From Prosthecobacter sp. (GTDB lineage: Bacteria; Verrucomicrobiota; Verrucomicrobiia; Verrucomicrobiales; Verrucomicrobiaceae), in NCBI RefSeq assembly GCF_014879935.1, contig NZ_JACSRD010000123.1, forward strand, positions 124,001-188,000: 64,000 nt of DNA. The letters are read 5' to 3'. Position 1 is the stretch's first letter. Each line of letters starts with the position of its first letter. Positions 63,341-64,000 of the stretch are shown here, one piece after another. The position numbers and the translations under genes were made by a program. The notes under the pieces were generated by a model. It was not told the origin of the DNA. It saw only the letters and a list, made by a program, of their open reading frames with translations, and ran no database searches.

Positions 63341-64000
63341 TCACTCTCGAAACAGCTCATCCGCCACCACGGAGTTCGCCACCAGCTCTTTGGCATAAGG
63401 ATTGTCCGCGATGCCGAAGGTGGTGACCATGGTGAGGAAGATGTTCTTCCGAGTGCCAGTGATGCGGCGCAGGGTGTCGCGCTTTTGACGAAGTTCGGCC
63501 GCATACGATTTGTCGATGGTGAACGGGGCCTCGGAGAACTTCATCTCGCAGACGCTGATGGTGCCATCGGCGCGGTCGATGAGGAGGTCGATCTGGGCAC
63601 CGGGTGCGGCATCGGAGCCCGCGTGACGCCAGGGTGCCTCCGTGGTCTGCACGCCGCCGATGCCGAGTGCTGCTTTGATTCGCGGTGCATGTTTGAGGCA
63701 GGCATTTTCGAATGCGTATCCCGACCAGGCACGCCATTTGGGGCTGCCTCGTTGTTTCAGCCAGTAGCCTTCGTCCGCCGATTTTTTTCCAAGCGGTGCG
63801 ATCCAGGCATGATGGAAAAGCGAGAACTCATCGGCCAGGCGGATCACGGCGTCTTTCTCACGTTTTCCGAACGGGACGCTCATCTGGATAAAGCCGGATT
63901 CTGCCAGCTCTTCGAGCCGTCCGGTAGCCGTTCCACCCGAGGGCAATCCGGCGGCGGCGAGTAGTTCGGTTCGTGTGAGGCCGCTGGGCTTTTTTGCGAG
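63341..64000 (-). CDS. AAA-family ATPase, C-terminal part (DUF234-like), 5' end outside window
   Basis: The ORF-track start (TTG at 63946) is internal: the frame is open to base 64000, reading LAKKPSGLTRTELLAAAGLPSGG upstream. The visible part has a winged-helix-like segment (TATGRLEELAESGFIQMS) and a C-terminal nuclease-like domain with PGAQIDLLIDRADGTISVCEMKFSEAPFTIDKSYAAELR, a PD-(D/E)xK-type pattern (DLLID...EMKF). This matches the C-terminal half of ATPases fused to DUF234; the P-loop domain should lie outside the window. Similar proteins are common in accessory regions. Substrate unknown. Confidence 0.75.
   Translation of the reverse strand, partial: LAKKPSGLTRTELLAAAGLPSGGTATGRLEELAESGFIQMSVPFGKREKDAVIRLADEFSLFHHAWIAPLGKKSADEGYWLKQRGSPKWRAWSGYAFENACLKHAPRIKAALGIGGVQTTEAPWRHAGSDAAPGAQIDLLIDRADGTISVCEMKFSEAPFTIDKSYAAELRQKRDTLRRITGTRKNIFLTMVTTFGIADNPYAKELVANSVVADELFRE

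Overview
The window reads as one contiguous piece of chromosome from a GC-rich Gram-negative bacterium of the PVC group, most likely Verrucomicrobiota (Verrucomicrobiaceae/Prosthecobacter-like). This is inferred from gene content: three PVC-type dehydrogenase/cytochrome c proteins, a DUF1501 protein with an Arg-Arg signal, LL-diaminopimelate aminotransferase (DapL), an exosortase/PEP-CTERM system, and TamA/TamB outer-membrane assembly proteins. I saw no rRNA, tRNA, CRISPR array, transposase, integrase or phage gene.

Layout. 1-17.3 kb: the end of a small membrane protein, a secreted M28 peptidase, a large DUF1080-SGNH-PVC-cytochrome c fusion, tamB-tamA, an EamA transporter, a NodB-like deacetylase and a second PVC cytochrome protein. 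17.4-25 kb: pntAA-pntAB-pntB, a DUF1501 protein, rpsB-tsf with a clear terminator, and DAHP synthase. 24.7-38.4 kb: a tightly packed + strand operon, with most start and stop codons overlapping, for heptose precursors (HldE kinase domain, GmhA), a Wzx-like flippase, a Wzy/ligase-like protein, two methyltransferases, four glycosyltransferases, an acetyltransferase, an exosortase, its EpsI-like partner, and larE-larB. 38.4-44.7 kb: a PEP-CTERM protein followed by a CapK-like ligase, a bi-domain oxidoreductase and a heparinase-like protein, closed by a terminator. 45-50 kb (minus): creatininase-like protein, oligopeptide ABC permeases, a small His-rich secreted protein and the ABC binding protein. 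50-64 kb: a channel-like membrane protein, a CoA-binding protein, dgt, secreted proteins, dapL, a tandem pair of matrixin-like lipoproteins (one with its zinc site lost), a sugar-oxidation cluster (PVC cytochrome, Gfo/Idh/MocA, sialidase-like), and a truncated AAA ATPase at the right edge.

How it fits together. The 24.7-44.7 kb block looks like a complete exopolysaccharide plus exosortase locus. It makes sugar precursors, assembles, decorates and flips a glycan, and carries the sorting enzyme and one probable substrate.

Most unusual signal. Short dispersed repeats lie inside or at the ends of reading frames without breaking them. A TGACGAATG-type repeat forms the tamB stop/tamA start, an internal loop of the CapK-like ligase (32 of 33 bases identical to the tamA copy, read in the same frame), and, inverted, the signal peptide of the sialidase-like protein. 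A 93-bp palindromic element forms the inter-domain linker of the bi-domain oxidoreductase, and a different 53-bp palindrome forms a linker in a PVC cytochrome protein.
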